From: Nocardia panacis
GTDB taxonomy: Bacteria; Actinomycetota; Actinomycetes; Mycobacteriales; Mycobacteriaceae
Direction: 5' to 3'
Assembly: GCF_003598715.1 (NCBI RefSeq)
Contig: NZ_QZFU01000041.1
Span: 310,001 to 374,000 of the forward strand
DNA length: 64,000 nt
Shown here in pieces: positions 51,547 to 60,205 of the stretch. Below the pieces are notes generated by a model. That model saw only the letters and a list, made by a program, of their open reading frames with translations, did no database searches and was not told where the DNA came from. Both the position numbers and the translations under genes were made by a program. Numbering within the stretch: position 1 is the first letter of the stretch; each line of letters begins with the position of its first letter.

Positions 51547-53204
51547 ATCCGAACCCCCTTCGATCGATTGCACGAGCGACAAAGGATCTGGAGGTTGCTC
51601 GCGCTGGTGGCGCCGCCGCGGCTGAGCGGGATGATGTGGTCGAATTCGAGGTAGTGGCCGTTGCCGCACTCCACGCATCGGCCGCCGTCGCGCTGCCAGA
51701 CCTCGGCTTTGACTTCCTGCGGGATGGAGCGGGTGTCGAGGCGGCCCGGTGCGAGGACCAGGCGCTTGGCCACCCGCAGCGCGCCTTCCAGCGCGGCGGC
51801 CACATAGTCGGGATCGTCCACCTCGAAGGTGGCGCCGCCGCGCGCCGAGGTCGCGTCCAGGACGACGGCGTCGTTGGCGACATGTACGGAAACTACTCGG
51901 GACCAGGGCATTTCGGTTCCGGCACCGGTGCCGACGAAGCGCAGCTTCTTATTGCTGGCCAGCAGGCGGCCCGCCGTGGTCTTCGGGCCGCGCGCCAATT
52001 GCCGGACGTGGACGGCCGGGATGTCGAGATGCACCCGCTCCTCCGAATCCAGATGCAGGCCGGGGGTGCGGACCGTCGGCAGATCGCCGGAGCGCAGCCG
52101 CGAGAGGGTGTGCCCGCGTTGCATGCGTCGGCGCAGATCCTCCACCAGCGGGCCGCGCAGGTCGAACTCCGCGGCCGCGAGTTCGAAGGCGTCGAGTTCG
52201 TGCTGTTCGACCTGGCCGTCGGCGAAGGCGAAGGCCACCAATCGTTCCGCGTGATCGAGTCCGAGATCGCGCAGCGCCGCGCGGCCGTGGCCCTCGGTTA
52301 TCCGCTGATAGCGCAGCGCCGCCCACAGGTCGGCCCATTCCGGACCGCCGACGCCGGGACCGGCCAGCACCCGGCGTGCCCTGGTCTGCCAGTGGGTCAG
52401 GAATTCCTCGGTCTGTTCGGCGCAGCGACCGCAAGGCGCGGTGCCACCGAACAGTTTGCGGCGCAAAGGGACCCCGCAGCGCGCACATCGCTGGGGATCG
52501 AGTGGGGGCGGGGTGTGGGTATCGCCGGTCCACTGCTCGCCGTCCCACCATCGCAGGCGCGCAGAGCCCTCCGGATCCGGATGCCAGTCGGCGCGTTCCG
52601 GATTCGGTGGCGGTGGTGGGGGAGCATCGATCACTCGTCGGCTCAGATCCACCGGGCGTGCTGGGCGGTTCGTCGTAGCATCGACCGGGGCTCGTCCACG
52701 GGAATCGACTGTGTCGACGCCGAATTCGGCGATCAGGCCGCAGAGCCCGGTATCCCACCCCTGGGCGACCGCGCGGAAGCGCCAGCCCTCGTCGCGGCGG
52801 TAGAACTCGCCGAACATCATGGCCGCCACCGGATCCGGTGCGGGCATCTCGAAAACCAGTGCCGGTCCGTCGGCGTCGTGCACGGTGAGGGTGAGGCCGG
52901 TGAGATCGGCGAAGGTGCCCTCGTCCACGGATCCGGCCAGCACGATGCGGTGGATAGCCGCCTCGGTGCGCGGCAGGGAGACACTGAGCCGGGCCGTGCG
53001 CGGGGCGGGTTCCTGGTCCAGGGTGACGGCCTGGGAGATGTGGCGCGGGGCGTTGTAGAACACCAGATCCCGATCCGTGCGCACCGCGTCGGTGCTGTCG
53101 AGCAGCAGCGCGTGCGCGTCGACGGCGTGCGCGGAATGCCATGAAACGACCACGGCCAGAAGCGATGTCGGAATCGGTGCGTTGGCACCCCTGCTGAGTC
53201 TCAT
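51543..53204 (-). CDS. TerD-DUF2510-zinc ribbon-HNH fusion protein
   Basis: 553 residues. Residues ~8-175 form a TerD domain (VSWHSAHAVDAHALLLDS, VFYNAPRH, VDEGTFADLTGLTLTVHDAD, FGEFYRRDEGWRFRAVAQGW), which binds Ca2+ in tellurite-resistance proteins. A DUF2510 module follows (ADWHPDPEGSARLRWWDGEQW), then a zinc ribbon (CARCGVPL...CGRCAEQ), a helical middle that may be TerB-like, and a C-terminal HNH nuclease (CVECGNGHYLEFDHIIPLSRGG, LQILCRSCNRSKG). The chain joins stress-signalling and nuclease parts. Start at 53204 chosen at MRLSRGANAPIPTS, the normal TerD start. Confidence 0.85.
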   Translation of the reverse strand: MRLSRGANAPIPTSLLAVVVSWHSAHAVDAHALLLDSTDAVRTDRDLVFYNAPRHISQAVTLDQEPAPRTARLSVSLPRTEAAIHRIVLAGSVDEGTFADLTGLTLTVHDADGPALVFEMPAPDPVAAMMFGEFYRRDEGWRFRAVAQGWDTGLCGLIAEFGVDTVDSRGRAPVDATTNRPARPVDLSRRVIDAPPPPPPNPERADWHPDPEGSARLRWWDGEQWTGDTHTPPPLDPQRCARCGVPLRRKLFGGTAPCGRCAEQTEEFLTHWQTRARRVLAGPGVGGPEWADLWAALRYQRITEGHGRAALRDLGLDHAERLVAFAFADGQVEQHELDAFELAAAEFDLRGPLVEDLRRRMQRGHTLSRLRSGDLPTVRTPGLHLDSEERVHLDIPAVHVRQLARGPKTTAGRLLASNKKLRFVGTGAGTEMPWSRVVSVHVANDAVVLDATSARGGATFEVDDPDYVAAALEGALRVAKRLVLAPGRLDTRSIPQEVKAEVWQRDGGRCVECGNGHYLEFDHIIPLSRGGATSASNLQILCRSCNRSKGVRI

Positions 53205-53257
53205 CGTGCTCGAACTATGCCACGCCCCTCCGACACGCCGAGCGGGACCTGCCCGGC

Positions 53258-55321
53258 CTACGGCGTGTGGTGGTCGACCGCGCGGTAGACCGCCGCGGCT
53301 TTGAGCACCGTCTCCCGGAATTCGTCCTCGGCATCCGATTCGAGGACGATCGCCCCGCCCGCGCCGATCCGCCACCGTCCCGCCTGCCGCACCGCCGTGC
53401 GGATGACGATATTCAGATCGGCGGTGCCCCCGAGCCCGAGGAAGCCGATGGTGCCCGAATAGACTCCGCGCGCCTCGGTTTCCAACTCGTCGATGATCTC
53501 CATGGTGCGCAGCTTGGGGGCGCCGGTCATGGATCCGCCGGGAAAACAGGCCCGCAGGCAGTCGACGGCATCGAGTTCCGGCCGCAGCCGACCGCGCACC
53601 GTCGAAACCAGTTGGTGCAGCGTGGTGTAGGTCTCGGTGGCCATGAGTTCGGGTACGTGCACCGAGCCGATGCGGCAGACGCGGCCGAGATCATTGCGCA
53701 GCAGGTCGACGATCATCAGGTTCTCGGCCCTGGTCTTGGGACTGTCGGCCAGTTCGCGGCGCAGCCGCTCGTCCTGTTCGGGGGTGGCGCCGCGCGGGGC
53801 GGTGCCTTTGATGGGTTTGCTCTCGACGACTCCGGCCCGATCGATCTTGAGGAAACGCTCGGGGGAGGAGCAGGCGATCTCCAGATCGGCGAAGCGCAGG
53901 TAGGCGGCATACGGTGCGGGATTGCAGCGCCGCAGTGTGCGATAGAGATCCAGGCCGCCGATCGCGGCGTCGGTGACGAGGCCGTCGGTGAGGGTGATCT
54001 CGTAGGATTCGCCCGCCCGCAGGCGCTGCTGACAGGTGGCGATATCGGCGAGGTACTGCGCGCGGCCCCTGGTGAGCCGGGCGGCCACCGCGTCCAGGTC
54101 GGCGCGCACCGCGAGTTCGGCCGGATTGGACCAGGTGGGCAGGGCGGCGAGGATTTCGCGGGTGTCGCGCAGCCAATCCGCGCCCGCCCGAACGGCATCC
54201 GGTTCGGGCGCGGTGAGCGCGAGCAGATGGGTGCGGCCCGCGACATGATCCACCACCACCAGTCGGTCGGCGAAAATCCATTGCGCGTCGGGTGTCTCGG
54301 CCCGATGCGCGGCCCGCCCGCCGCAGTCCGCCTTCACCTCGTAGCCGAGATAGCCGACGTAGCCGCCCGCGAAATCGAAGGGCAGCTCCGGTATTTCGGC
54401 TCGGCGCCGCCGCAGTTGGGTGCCGAGGTAGTCGAAGATGTCGCCGTCGACGGTGCGGCGCCGGCCGTCGGCGGATTCCACCACCACGCCCGCGCCGACC
54501 CGGTAGCGCACCACCTCCGCACCGGGACCGCCCGCGTCGCCGAGGAAGGAGAAGCGGTCCAGTCCCGGTTCGACGTATTCGCTATCGAGCCAGAAGGCGG
54601 TTTCCGAATCGCCGTAGAGCCGCAGGAAGGCGGCCTCGGTATCGATCGGTCGCTCGATGACCTCGTGGTGAACCAGCCACGGCGGCTCGGGGGTTCCAAC
54701 GCGCGTTCCGAGCACGGGGACCGTCGGGAAGCCGTGCGAAACAGGCCGCACCGCACTGAGTTTCGCGAAGTTGCGCAGCAGCGCGGCACCGTATTCGCCT
54801 GCGATGGACTCCGGATGGAATTGCACACCCCACTGCGGCCGCTCCCGATGCCGTACACCCATGACGACCCCGTCGGGCGCGAGCGCGGTGACCTCGAGGG
54901 TGTCCGGCAGTGGCCGCAGCGCGCACAGCGAGTGATAGCGGACGGCGGTGAAACCCTGCGGCAGACCGTGGAACAACTCGCTGCCGTCGTGTTCGATCGG
55001 CTCCGGATGACCGTGGCGCGGTGCGGGCGCGGGACCGACGAGCCCGCCTTCGGCGAGCACGATCCCCTGATGGCCGAGGCAGACCCCGAGCAGCGGTAGT
55101 TCGCACTCGCGGATCACCGCGGCCGAGATGCCGAAATCGCGTGGCACATCCGGTCTGCCGGGGCCGGGGGAGATGACCACACTGTCGAAGTCGGTGAGTC
55201 GCACCGAATCCGGTGCGACGTCATTGCGCACCACGGTCGGCTCCACGCCGTTCACCTCGCTGATCAGTTGATACAGGTTGTAGGTGAACGAGTCGTAGTT
55301 ATCGATGAGCAGCGTGCGCAT
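53258..55321 (-). CDS. pabAB: Fused aminodeoxychorismate synthase (PabA-PabB)
   Basis: 687 residues. The N-terminal glutamine amidotransferase (about 1-195) has LLIDNYDSFTYNLYQLI, SPGPGRP, the nucleophile in GVCLGHQGI and the His-Glu in VQFHPES. The C-terminal chorismate-binding domain has SPERFL and PIKGTAPRG, whose Lys is characteristic of PabB rather than anthranilate synthase (which has PIAGT), followed by RAENLMIVDLLRNDLGRV and FPGGSMTGAPK. It makes 4-amino-4-deoxychorismate for folate. Fused forms are common in actinobacteria, for folate or PABA-derived antibiotics. No pabC is adjacent. Confidence 0.9.
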   Translation of the reverse strand: MRTLLIDNYDSFTYNLYQLISEVNGVEPTVVRNDVAPDSVRLTDFDSVVISPGPGRPDVPRDFGISAAVIRECELPLLGVCLGHQGIVLAEGGLVGPAPAPRHGHPEPIEHDGSELFHGLPQGFTAVRYHSLCALRPLPDTLEVTALAPDGVVMGVRHRERPQWGVQFHPESIAGEYGAALLRNFAKLSAVRPVSHGFPTVPVLGTRVGTPEPPWLVHHEVIERPIDTEAAFLRLYGDSETAFWLDSEYVEPGLDRFSFLGDAGGPGAEVVRYRVGAGVVVESADGRRRTVDGDIFDYLGTQLRRRRAEIPELPFDFAGGYVGYLGYEVKADCGGRAAHRAETPDAQWIFADRLVVVDHVAGRTHLLALTAPEPDAVRAGADWLRDTREILAALPTWSNPAELAVRADLDAVAARLTRGRAQYLADIATCQQRLRAGESYEITLTDGLVTDAAIGGLDLYRTLRRCNPAPYAAYLRFADLEIACSSPERFLKIDRAGVVESKPIKGTAPRGATPEQDERLRRELADSPKTRAENLMIVDLLRNDLGRVCRIGSVHVPELMATETYTTLHQLVSTVRGRLRPELDAVDCLRACFPGGSMTGAPKLRTMEIIDELETEARGVYSGTIGFLGLGGTADLNIVIRTAVRQAGRWRIGAGGAIVLESDAEDEFRETVLKAAAVYRAVDHHTP

Positions 55322-55408
55322 GGCGGCCTCAGCCTACGCCCCGCCGATTCGGAGAACTGTGGTCGCCTGACCTCAGTTGCTCGGCGCGGATGGTGCACAA
55401 TGTGGGAC

Positions 55409-56464
55409 ATGTCTGTAGCGCAACCCGTCGAGGTGGATCAGGACGTCGTCGATTTCGCCGCCGTCGGCGGGTGGATGGAGGATCGGGGCCTGCCCGCCGG
55501 TGCGTTCACCAGGGTGCAGGCGCTGGGCGGTGGCACCCAGAACATCATGCTGCGCTTCCAGCGCGGCGGGCGCGACTTCGTGCTGCGGCGCGGACCGAAA
55601 CATCTGCGCGCCAAGAGCAATGACGTCATCCGGCGCGAGGCCAGGCTGCTCACCGCGCTGGATGGCACCGATGTGCGCGCCCCGCGTGTCATCGCTGCCT
55701 GCCAGGACGAATCGGTGATCGGCGCCGTCTTCTACCTGATGGAGCCGATCGAGGGCTTCAACCCGCAGAACGAACTGCCCCCGCGCTACGCCGAGGATCC
55801 TGAGGCGCGCAGGCTGATGGGCCTGTCGGCGGTGGAGGCCATCGCCCGACTCGGCGCCGTCGACTACACCGCCGTCGGTCTCGTCGATTTCGGCAAACCC
55901 GAGGGCTTCCTCGAGCGTCAGGTGTCGCGCTGGTTCGGCGAACTCGAATCCTATTCCGCCAACGCGGGATATCCCGGACCGGAGATTCCCGGCCTCGAAC
56001 AGGTCGGGGAGTGGTTGGATCGCAACCGTCCCGCACGGTGGACCCCCGGCATCCTGCACGGCGACTGCCACCTGGCCAATATTCTCTTCGCCTACGACGA
56101 GCCGAGGGTGGCCGCGCTGGTCGACTGGGAGATGTCCACGATCGGCGATCCGCTGCTGGACCTCGGCTGGCAGATCGCCACCCGCCCGGATCCCGGCACC
56201 ACGCTCGCGGCCCTGCTCGGAAAGCTCGGCGCGGTGGGCGGTCTGCCGACGCCCGCGGCGATGACCGAGCACTACGGCCGATTCTCCGATCGCGATCTGA
56301 GCGCCGTCCCGTGGTACACGGTGCTGGCCTGCTTCAAACTCGGGATCGTGCTGGAGGGGACGCACGCGCGCGCGTTCGCGGGCAAAGCGCCCAAGGAGAC
56401 CGGCGATTTCCTGCACGCGATCACCCTCGAACTCTTCGAGAAGGCGCACCGCTTGATGGCGTGA
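55409..56464 (+). CDS. Phosphotransferase-family (APH fold, ACAD10/11-like) protein
   Basis: 351 residues. A kinase fold is shown by NIMLRFQRGGRDFVLRR, the catalytic loop LHGDCHLANILF (Asp and Asn) and the metal-binding LVDWEMSTIGDPLLDLGW. The pattern QALGGGTQNI... and EGFNPQNELPP resembles the aminoglycoside-phosphotransferase-like proteins linked to acyl-CoA metabolism in mycobacteria. It probably phosphorylates hydroxyacyl-CoA-like or small alcohol substrates. It is divergent from pabAB with 87 bp between; the ATG at 55409 was chosen (another is three codons upstream). Confidence 0.85.
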   Translation: MSVAQPVEVDQDVVDFAAVGGWMEDRGLPAGAFTRVQALGGGTQNIMLRFQRGGRDFVLRRGPKHLRAKSNDVIRREARLLTALDGTDVRAPRVIAACQDESVIGAVFYLMEPIEGFNPQNELPPRYAEDPEARRLMGLSAVEAIARLGAVDYTAVGLVDFGKPEGFLERQVSRWFGELESYSANAGYPGPEIPGLEQVGEWLDRNRPARWTPGILHGDCHLANILFAYDEPRVAALVDWEMSTIGDPLLDLGWQIATRPDPGTTLAALLGKLGAVGGLPTPAAMTEHYGRFSDRDLSAVPWYTVLACFKLGIVLEGTHARAFAGKAPKETGDFLHAITLELFEKAHRLMA

Positions 56465-56503
56465 CGGGATCTCCTCACGACCTGGTGCACCCTGCCTACG
56501 ATC

Positions 56504-56572
56504 TAGAACGCGTTCGCTAGTCGTTCTCGGGAGTGGCAGGGGATTTTCTGGACAGGACTAGAACGCGTTTCA
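56504..56572. promoter_or_regulatory. Pair of KstR-like motifs upstream of the alcohol dehydrogenase
   Basis: TAGAACGCGTTTCA (56559-56572) fits TNNAACNNGTTNNA at every fixed base, and TAGAACGCGTTCGC (56504-56517) fits except the last base. They lie 55 bp apart and 60-130 bp before the gene at 56633, suggesting control by KstR or a related TetR protein. Confidence 0.65.
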
Positions 56573-56632
56573 CTTTTCTCGTACTGTGGGTGCAGTCACA
56601 TTGAAGCACGCGCATGCGAGAGGGCGACGGGA

Positions 56633-57763
56633 ATGAGAACGAAGGGCGCCATCCTGTGGGGCATCGACCAGGAATGGTCGATCGAGGAGATCGAGATCGG
56701 CGATCCGGTCGCCGGTGAGGTACAGATCCAACTGGAGACCGCGGGGATGTGCCACTCCGACCACCACATCGTCACCGGCGCGACCCCGATGCCGTCGTTC
56801 CCGGTGATGGGCGGGCACGAAGGGGCCGGAGTCATCACCAAACTCGGTCCCAACGTCCCCGCCGATCTCCAGGTCGGCGACCACGTGGTGCTCTCGTTCA
56901 TCCCCGCCTGCGGTCGCTGCCCGGCCTGCGTCGCCGGACATATGGCGCTGTGCGACCTCGGCATGGGATTGCTGTCGGGACAGGCCGTCAGCGACGGCAC
57001 CTACCGGATCCAGGCGCGCGGACAGAACGTCATCCCGATGTGTCTGCTCGGCACCTTCTCGCCGTATATGACCGTGCACCACACCTCGGTGGTCAAGATC
57101 GACCCGACCATCCCGTTCGAAGTGGCCTGCCTCGTCGGCTGCGGCGTGCCAACGGGTTTCGGATCCGCGACCCACATGGCGCAGATCGGCCCCGGTGAGA
57201 CCGCCGTCGTCGTCGGCATCGGCGGTGTCGGCTTGAGCGCGCTGCAGGGCGCGGTGCTCTCCGGCGCGTCCAAAGTGGTCGCGATCGATCCGAATCCGTG
57301 GAAACGCGAGCAGGCCGAGAAGTTCGGGGCCACCCACACCTACCCGAGTATGGGCGAGGCGCTCATGCCGCTCATGGAGGCCACCGAGGGGCGGATGGCC
57401 GAGAAGGTCATCCTGACCATGGGCGAGATGCACGGCGACTACGTGGAGGAAGGACTGCTGCTCACCGCCAAGGCGGGCACCCTCGTCATCACCTCCATGG
57501 GTCGGATGGACGCCTTCGAGGTCCGCATGAACAACTTCCTGCTGTCCATGCTCCAGAAGACGGTGAAGGGCTGTATTTTCGGCGGCGGCAACGCGCGCCA
57601 CGACATTCCGCGCCTGCTGCGCATGTACCAGGCCGGACAGCTCAACCTCGACGATATGGTCACCCGGTCCTACAGCCTGGAAGAAGTCAACCAGGGGTAC
57701 CGGGACATGCTGGATGGCAAGAATATTCGCGGCATCATCAAGTACACCGACGCTGATCGGTAG
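56633..57763 (+). CDS. NDMA-dependent zinc alcohol dehydrogenase
   Basis: 376 residues of the medium-chain dehydrogenase fold. Catalytic zinc: GMCHSDHH and GGHEGAG. Structural zinc: CGRCPACVAGHMALC. Rossmann: VVVGIGGVGLSALQG. The sequence GAILWGIDQEWSIEEIEI with a tightly bound cofactor and C-terminal SYSLEEVNQGYRDMLDGKNI is the family of actinobacterial alcohol dehydrogenases that use N,N-dimethyl-p-nitrosoaniline (NDMA) as electron acceptor in vitro. It sits in a KstR-like context with cyp125 nearby, so a role in sterol side-chain alcohol oxidation is plausible. Confidence 0.88.
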   Translation: MRTKGAILWGIDQEWSIEEIEIGDPVAGEVQIQLETAGMCHSDHHIVTGATPMPSFPVMGGHEGAGVITKLGPNVPADLQVGDHVVLSFIPACGRCPACVAGHMALCDLGMGLLSGQAVSDGTYRIQARGQNVIPMCLLGTFSPYMTVHHTSVVKIDPTIPFEVACLVGCGVPTGFGSATHMAQIGPGETAVVVGIGGVGLSALQGAVLSGASKVVAIDPNPWKREQAEKFGATHTYPSMGEALMPLMEATEGRMAEKVILTMGEMHGDYVEEGLLLTAKAGTLVITSMGRMDAFEVRMNNFLLSMLQKTVKGCIFGGGNARHDIPRLLRMYQAGQLNLDDMVTRSYSLEEVNQGYRDMLDGKNIRGIIKYTDADR

Positions 57764-57764
57764 C

Positions 57765-58214
57765 TCAGCTCCGCTTCGGCTCGGGCGGCGCGGCGGCCAT
57801 CAGATCGGCGATGGTCTGTCGCGCCAGCTCGCGCCGCCAGGCGAGTTCGGCGCGGCGCATGGCGACCGAGACACCGCACGGCCGGGCGAAGCGGCCCTTG
57901 GTCGCGTCGACTCCGTGCTGACGAATCTCGGCGCAGCGGAAGGCGTACTCGACCCCCTCGACGGCGGCGACCACATCCATCAGGGTGATCTGCTCCGGAC
58001 GGCGGGCCAGGTCGAATCCGCCCGCCGCACCCGGAACCGAGGCGAGAATGCCAGCCCGGACCAGGGCCTGCAAACGCTTCTTCAGATATTGCTGCGGCAG
58101 GCCGAATCGCTCGGCCAGTCGCGCTGTCGACACGGGGGATTCACCGATGCGCTCCAACTGGCCGATGGTCATACAGCAGTGGATGCCCCACTCGACACCC
58201 TCGCCCATCCGCAT
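57765..58214 (-). CDS. Rrf2-family regulator, Fe-S cluster incomplete
   Basis: 149 residues. The start MRMGEGVEWGIHCC and the winged helix STARLAERFGLPQQYLKKRLQ are standard Rrf2. In the cluster region only CAEIRQHG and RPCGVSVAM remain, that is two Cys; NsrR- and IscR-type sensors usually have three. It may bind a cluster with another ligand, or none. It is convergent with the alcohol dehydrogenase, 1 bp apart. Confidence 0.8.
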   Translation of the reverse strand: MRMGEGVEWGIHCCMTIGQLERIGESPVSTARLAERFGLPQQYLKKRLQALVRAGILASVPGAAGGFDLARRPEQITLMDVVAAVEGVEYAFRCAEIRQHGVDATKGRFARPCGVSVAMRRAELAWRRELARQTIADLMAAAPPEPKRS

Positions 58215-58268
58215 GAAACGGTATCGTACCCATCCCGATTGCGGTGGGACTTCCCGAGCGGGGCGGGA

Positions 58269-58811
58269 TCAGCCGACGTCGCGACGCAGCCAGGTCACCT
58301 CGGCGCCGGAATCGATGCCGTAGCGGTAGATCTCGAGATCCTCGTCCCATGGGGCGCCCAGGGCGCGATCTATCTCGGCGGCCAGATCGTAGGCGCTGTA
58401 GCGGCCCAGTTCGCGCGCGGCCTGCACCATGGCGCGCAGACGCAACTCGCCCAGCATCACATCGCCATTGGCGCTGGTGGTTCCGTGCCACAGGCCCAGA
58501 CCCGGCACGAAACTGTAGCGTTCGCCATCCACGCCGTCGGTGGGATCCTCCGTCACCTCGAAGCGCAGCACGGGCCAGGACCGCAGCGCCTGGGCGATAC
58601 GTGAAGCCGTACCGACCGGGCCGATCCAGTCACTGGTGGCGCGCAGATGTCCATCGGCGGGTTGGGCCGTCCAGCGCATTTTGGCGGGAGCGCCGAGGGC
58701 GGAGGCGAGCGCCCATTCGACGTGCGGGCACAGCGCGGCGGGCGACGAGTGGATGTAGACCACACCCGCCGACGCGTCCGCGAACTGACTCGATGCGCGC
58801 ACCACCAACAC
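58269..58811 (-). CDS. DUF3145-domain actinobacterial protein
   Basis: 180 residues. SAGVVYIHSSPAALCPHVEW and LRFEVTEDPTDGVDGERYSF match DUF3145, a family restricted to Actinobacteria with no known activity. The start is uncertain: the conserved part begins around GVVYIHSSP, and the 58811 start adds ~15 residues. It is one of the core markers that fit this host group. Separated from the hydrolase by 92 bp. Confidence 0.8.
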   Translation of the reverse strand: MLVVRASSQFADASAGVVYIHSSPAALCPHVEWALASALGAPAKMRWTAQPADGHLRATSDWIGPVGTASRIAQALRSWPVLRFEVTEDPTDGVDGERYSFVPGLGLWHGTTSANGDVMLGELRLRAMVQAARELGRYSAYDLAAEIDRALGAPWDEDLEIYRYGIDSGAEVTWLRRDVG

Positions 58812-58903
58812 CTCCAGCTTCGACGTGGACCGTCTTCCCCAACGACCCGTCTACTCTGGCTGGCTGGTGCCCGAGTGTACTGGAGTGCACCAAGTTACAC
58901 ATG

Positions 58904-59737
58904 TTACTTCGCGGCCGTGTTGCCTGCGCGTGACATTTCGGCGATGACCGCATCGCTGAAAGGGGGCCACGCCGCCCGTGACCAATCGCCGAAATTCTCG
59001 TCGGTGAGCGCGAGACACGCCAGCGCCGACTCGGGATCCACCCACAGAAAAGTGCCCGACTGGCCGAAATGCCCATACGTGCGTGGCGAATTCGTCGCGC
59101 CCGTCCAGTGCGGGGACTTGCCGTCGCGAATCTCGAAGCCCAAACCCCAGTCGTTCGGGCGCTGCACTCCGTAGCCGGGCAGCACACCGTAGCGGTCCGG
59201 GAATTGCACCGTGATCGCCTCGGCGTGCGTCGCCGCGGAAATCACCCGCGGTTCGAGTAATTCGGCGGCGAAGGCCAGCAGATCGCGCGCGGTCGAACGC
59301 CCGCCGTGCCCGGCCGAACCCGCCAGCACCGACGCCGTCATCCCCAGCGGGGCGAATACCGCCTCGCGCAGATACTCCTCGAACGCGATCCCGGTCCGCT
59401 CCGTCAGATGCGCCGCCAGCACCTCGAATCCACTACTGGAATAGATGCGCTTGGCGCCGGGGGCCGCCAATACCTCGGCGCCTGCGAAAGCCAGGCCGGA
59501 GGTATGCGCCAACAGATGCCGCACCGTCGCCCCCGGCGGACCGGCGGGCTCATCCAATTCGATCGCCCCCTCCTCCAACGCCACCAGCGCTGCATAGGCC
59601 ACCAGCGGCTTGGTCACCGAGGCGAGCGGGAACACCCGATCGAGATCGCCCTCCGCCGCCACCGCCCCATCGGAGGTGACGACCGCGGCCACCGCATGCC
59701 GTACGGGCCATTGGCGAATCATTTCCAGAGAACGCAC
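58904..59737 (-). CDS. Beta-lactamase-fold serine hydrolase
   Basis: 277 residues. The S-x-x-K motif is PLASVTKPLVAY (Ser nucleophile, Lys base); IYSSSGFEVLA is the Tyr-x-Ser motif; HFGQSGTFLW replaces the KTG/HxG triad. These are signatures of the class C beta-lactamase / EstB-type esterase and D-aminopeptidase fold. No signal peptide is visible, so it is probably cytoplasmic. The substrate is unknown. Confidence 0.85.
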   Translation of the reverse strand: MRSLEMIRQWPVRHAVAAVVTSDGAVAAEGDLDRVFPLASVTKPLVAYAALVALEEGAIELDEPAGPPGATVRHLLAHTSGLAFAGAEVLAAPGAKRIYSSSGFEVLAAHLTERTGIAFEEYLREAVFAPLGMTASVLAGSAGHGGRSTARDLLAFAAELLEPRVISAATHAEAITVQFPDRYGVLPGYGVQRPNDWGLGFEIRDGKSPHWTGATNSPRTYGHFGQSGTFLWVDPESALACLALTDENFGDWSRAAWPPFSDAVIAEMSRAGNTAAK

Positions 59738-59792
59738 GCTGCGAGCCTACCGACTGCTCCGGATCCGCCCGAAAACAGCGCGGTCCGAACAC

Positions 59793-59960
59793 GCGCCGTG
59801 AGCGGCGCCATCGAATCGCGCTGTGAACGACGTGCCCGGAGGAGGTAGCGGAGCGTGACCACGGAGGGCGCCGTGAGCAGCGCCATTGAATTCCGGCTGT
59901 GAACGACGTGCCCGGAGGAGGTAGCGGGGCGTGACCGCGGCGGGCGCCATCGGATTCCGT
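59793..59960 (+). repeat. 75-77-bp tandem repeat
   Basis: A unit beginning GCGCCGTGAGC at 59793 and 59868 recurs, with a third partial copy (GGCGCCATCGGATTCC) from about 59943. The strongest conserved part, CTGTGAACGACGTGCCCGGA and the following GGAGGTAGCGG, is nearly identical at 59821-59860 and 59898-59937. Between the hydrolase and the gene at 59996. Confidence 0.7.
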
Positions 59961-59995
59961 AGGTGAATGTGATCCGGCCGTGGTATGAACGGGCG

Positions 59996-60205
59996 ATGTC
60001 GGAGGATCCGGATCTCGCGCAGGCTCGCGTGTTGCTCGACGCGCTGGCGGCGCAACTCGTTTCGCTCAACCGGGCGTTGGATGTGGCGCAGCGCAATGGG
60101 CGGGCGGCGGAGGTGCACGCGTTGACTGTCGATTTGCGTACGGTGGATCGGTATATTGAGCGGCTGCATCGGAGGTTTCCGCAGACGCAGGAGGTTCGGC
60201 CGTGA
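59996..60205 (+). CDS. Small hypothetical protein (69 aa)
   Basis: Starts at MSEDPDLAQARVLLDA (ATG 59996; an in-frame GTG/ATG 11 codons upstream is less likely). All-helical, amphipathic, with LDVAQRNGRAAEVHALTV and DRYIERLHRRFPQ. Its stop overlaps the next gene by 4 bp (GTGA). No family recognised; probably works with the next gene. Confidence 0.6.
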   Translation: MSEDPDLAQARVLLDALAAQLVSLNRALDVAQRNGRAAEVHALTVDLRTVDRYIERLHRRFPQTQEVRP

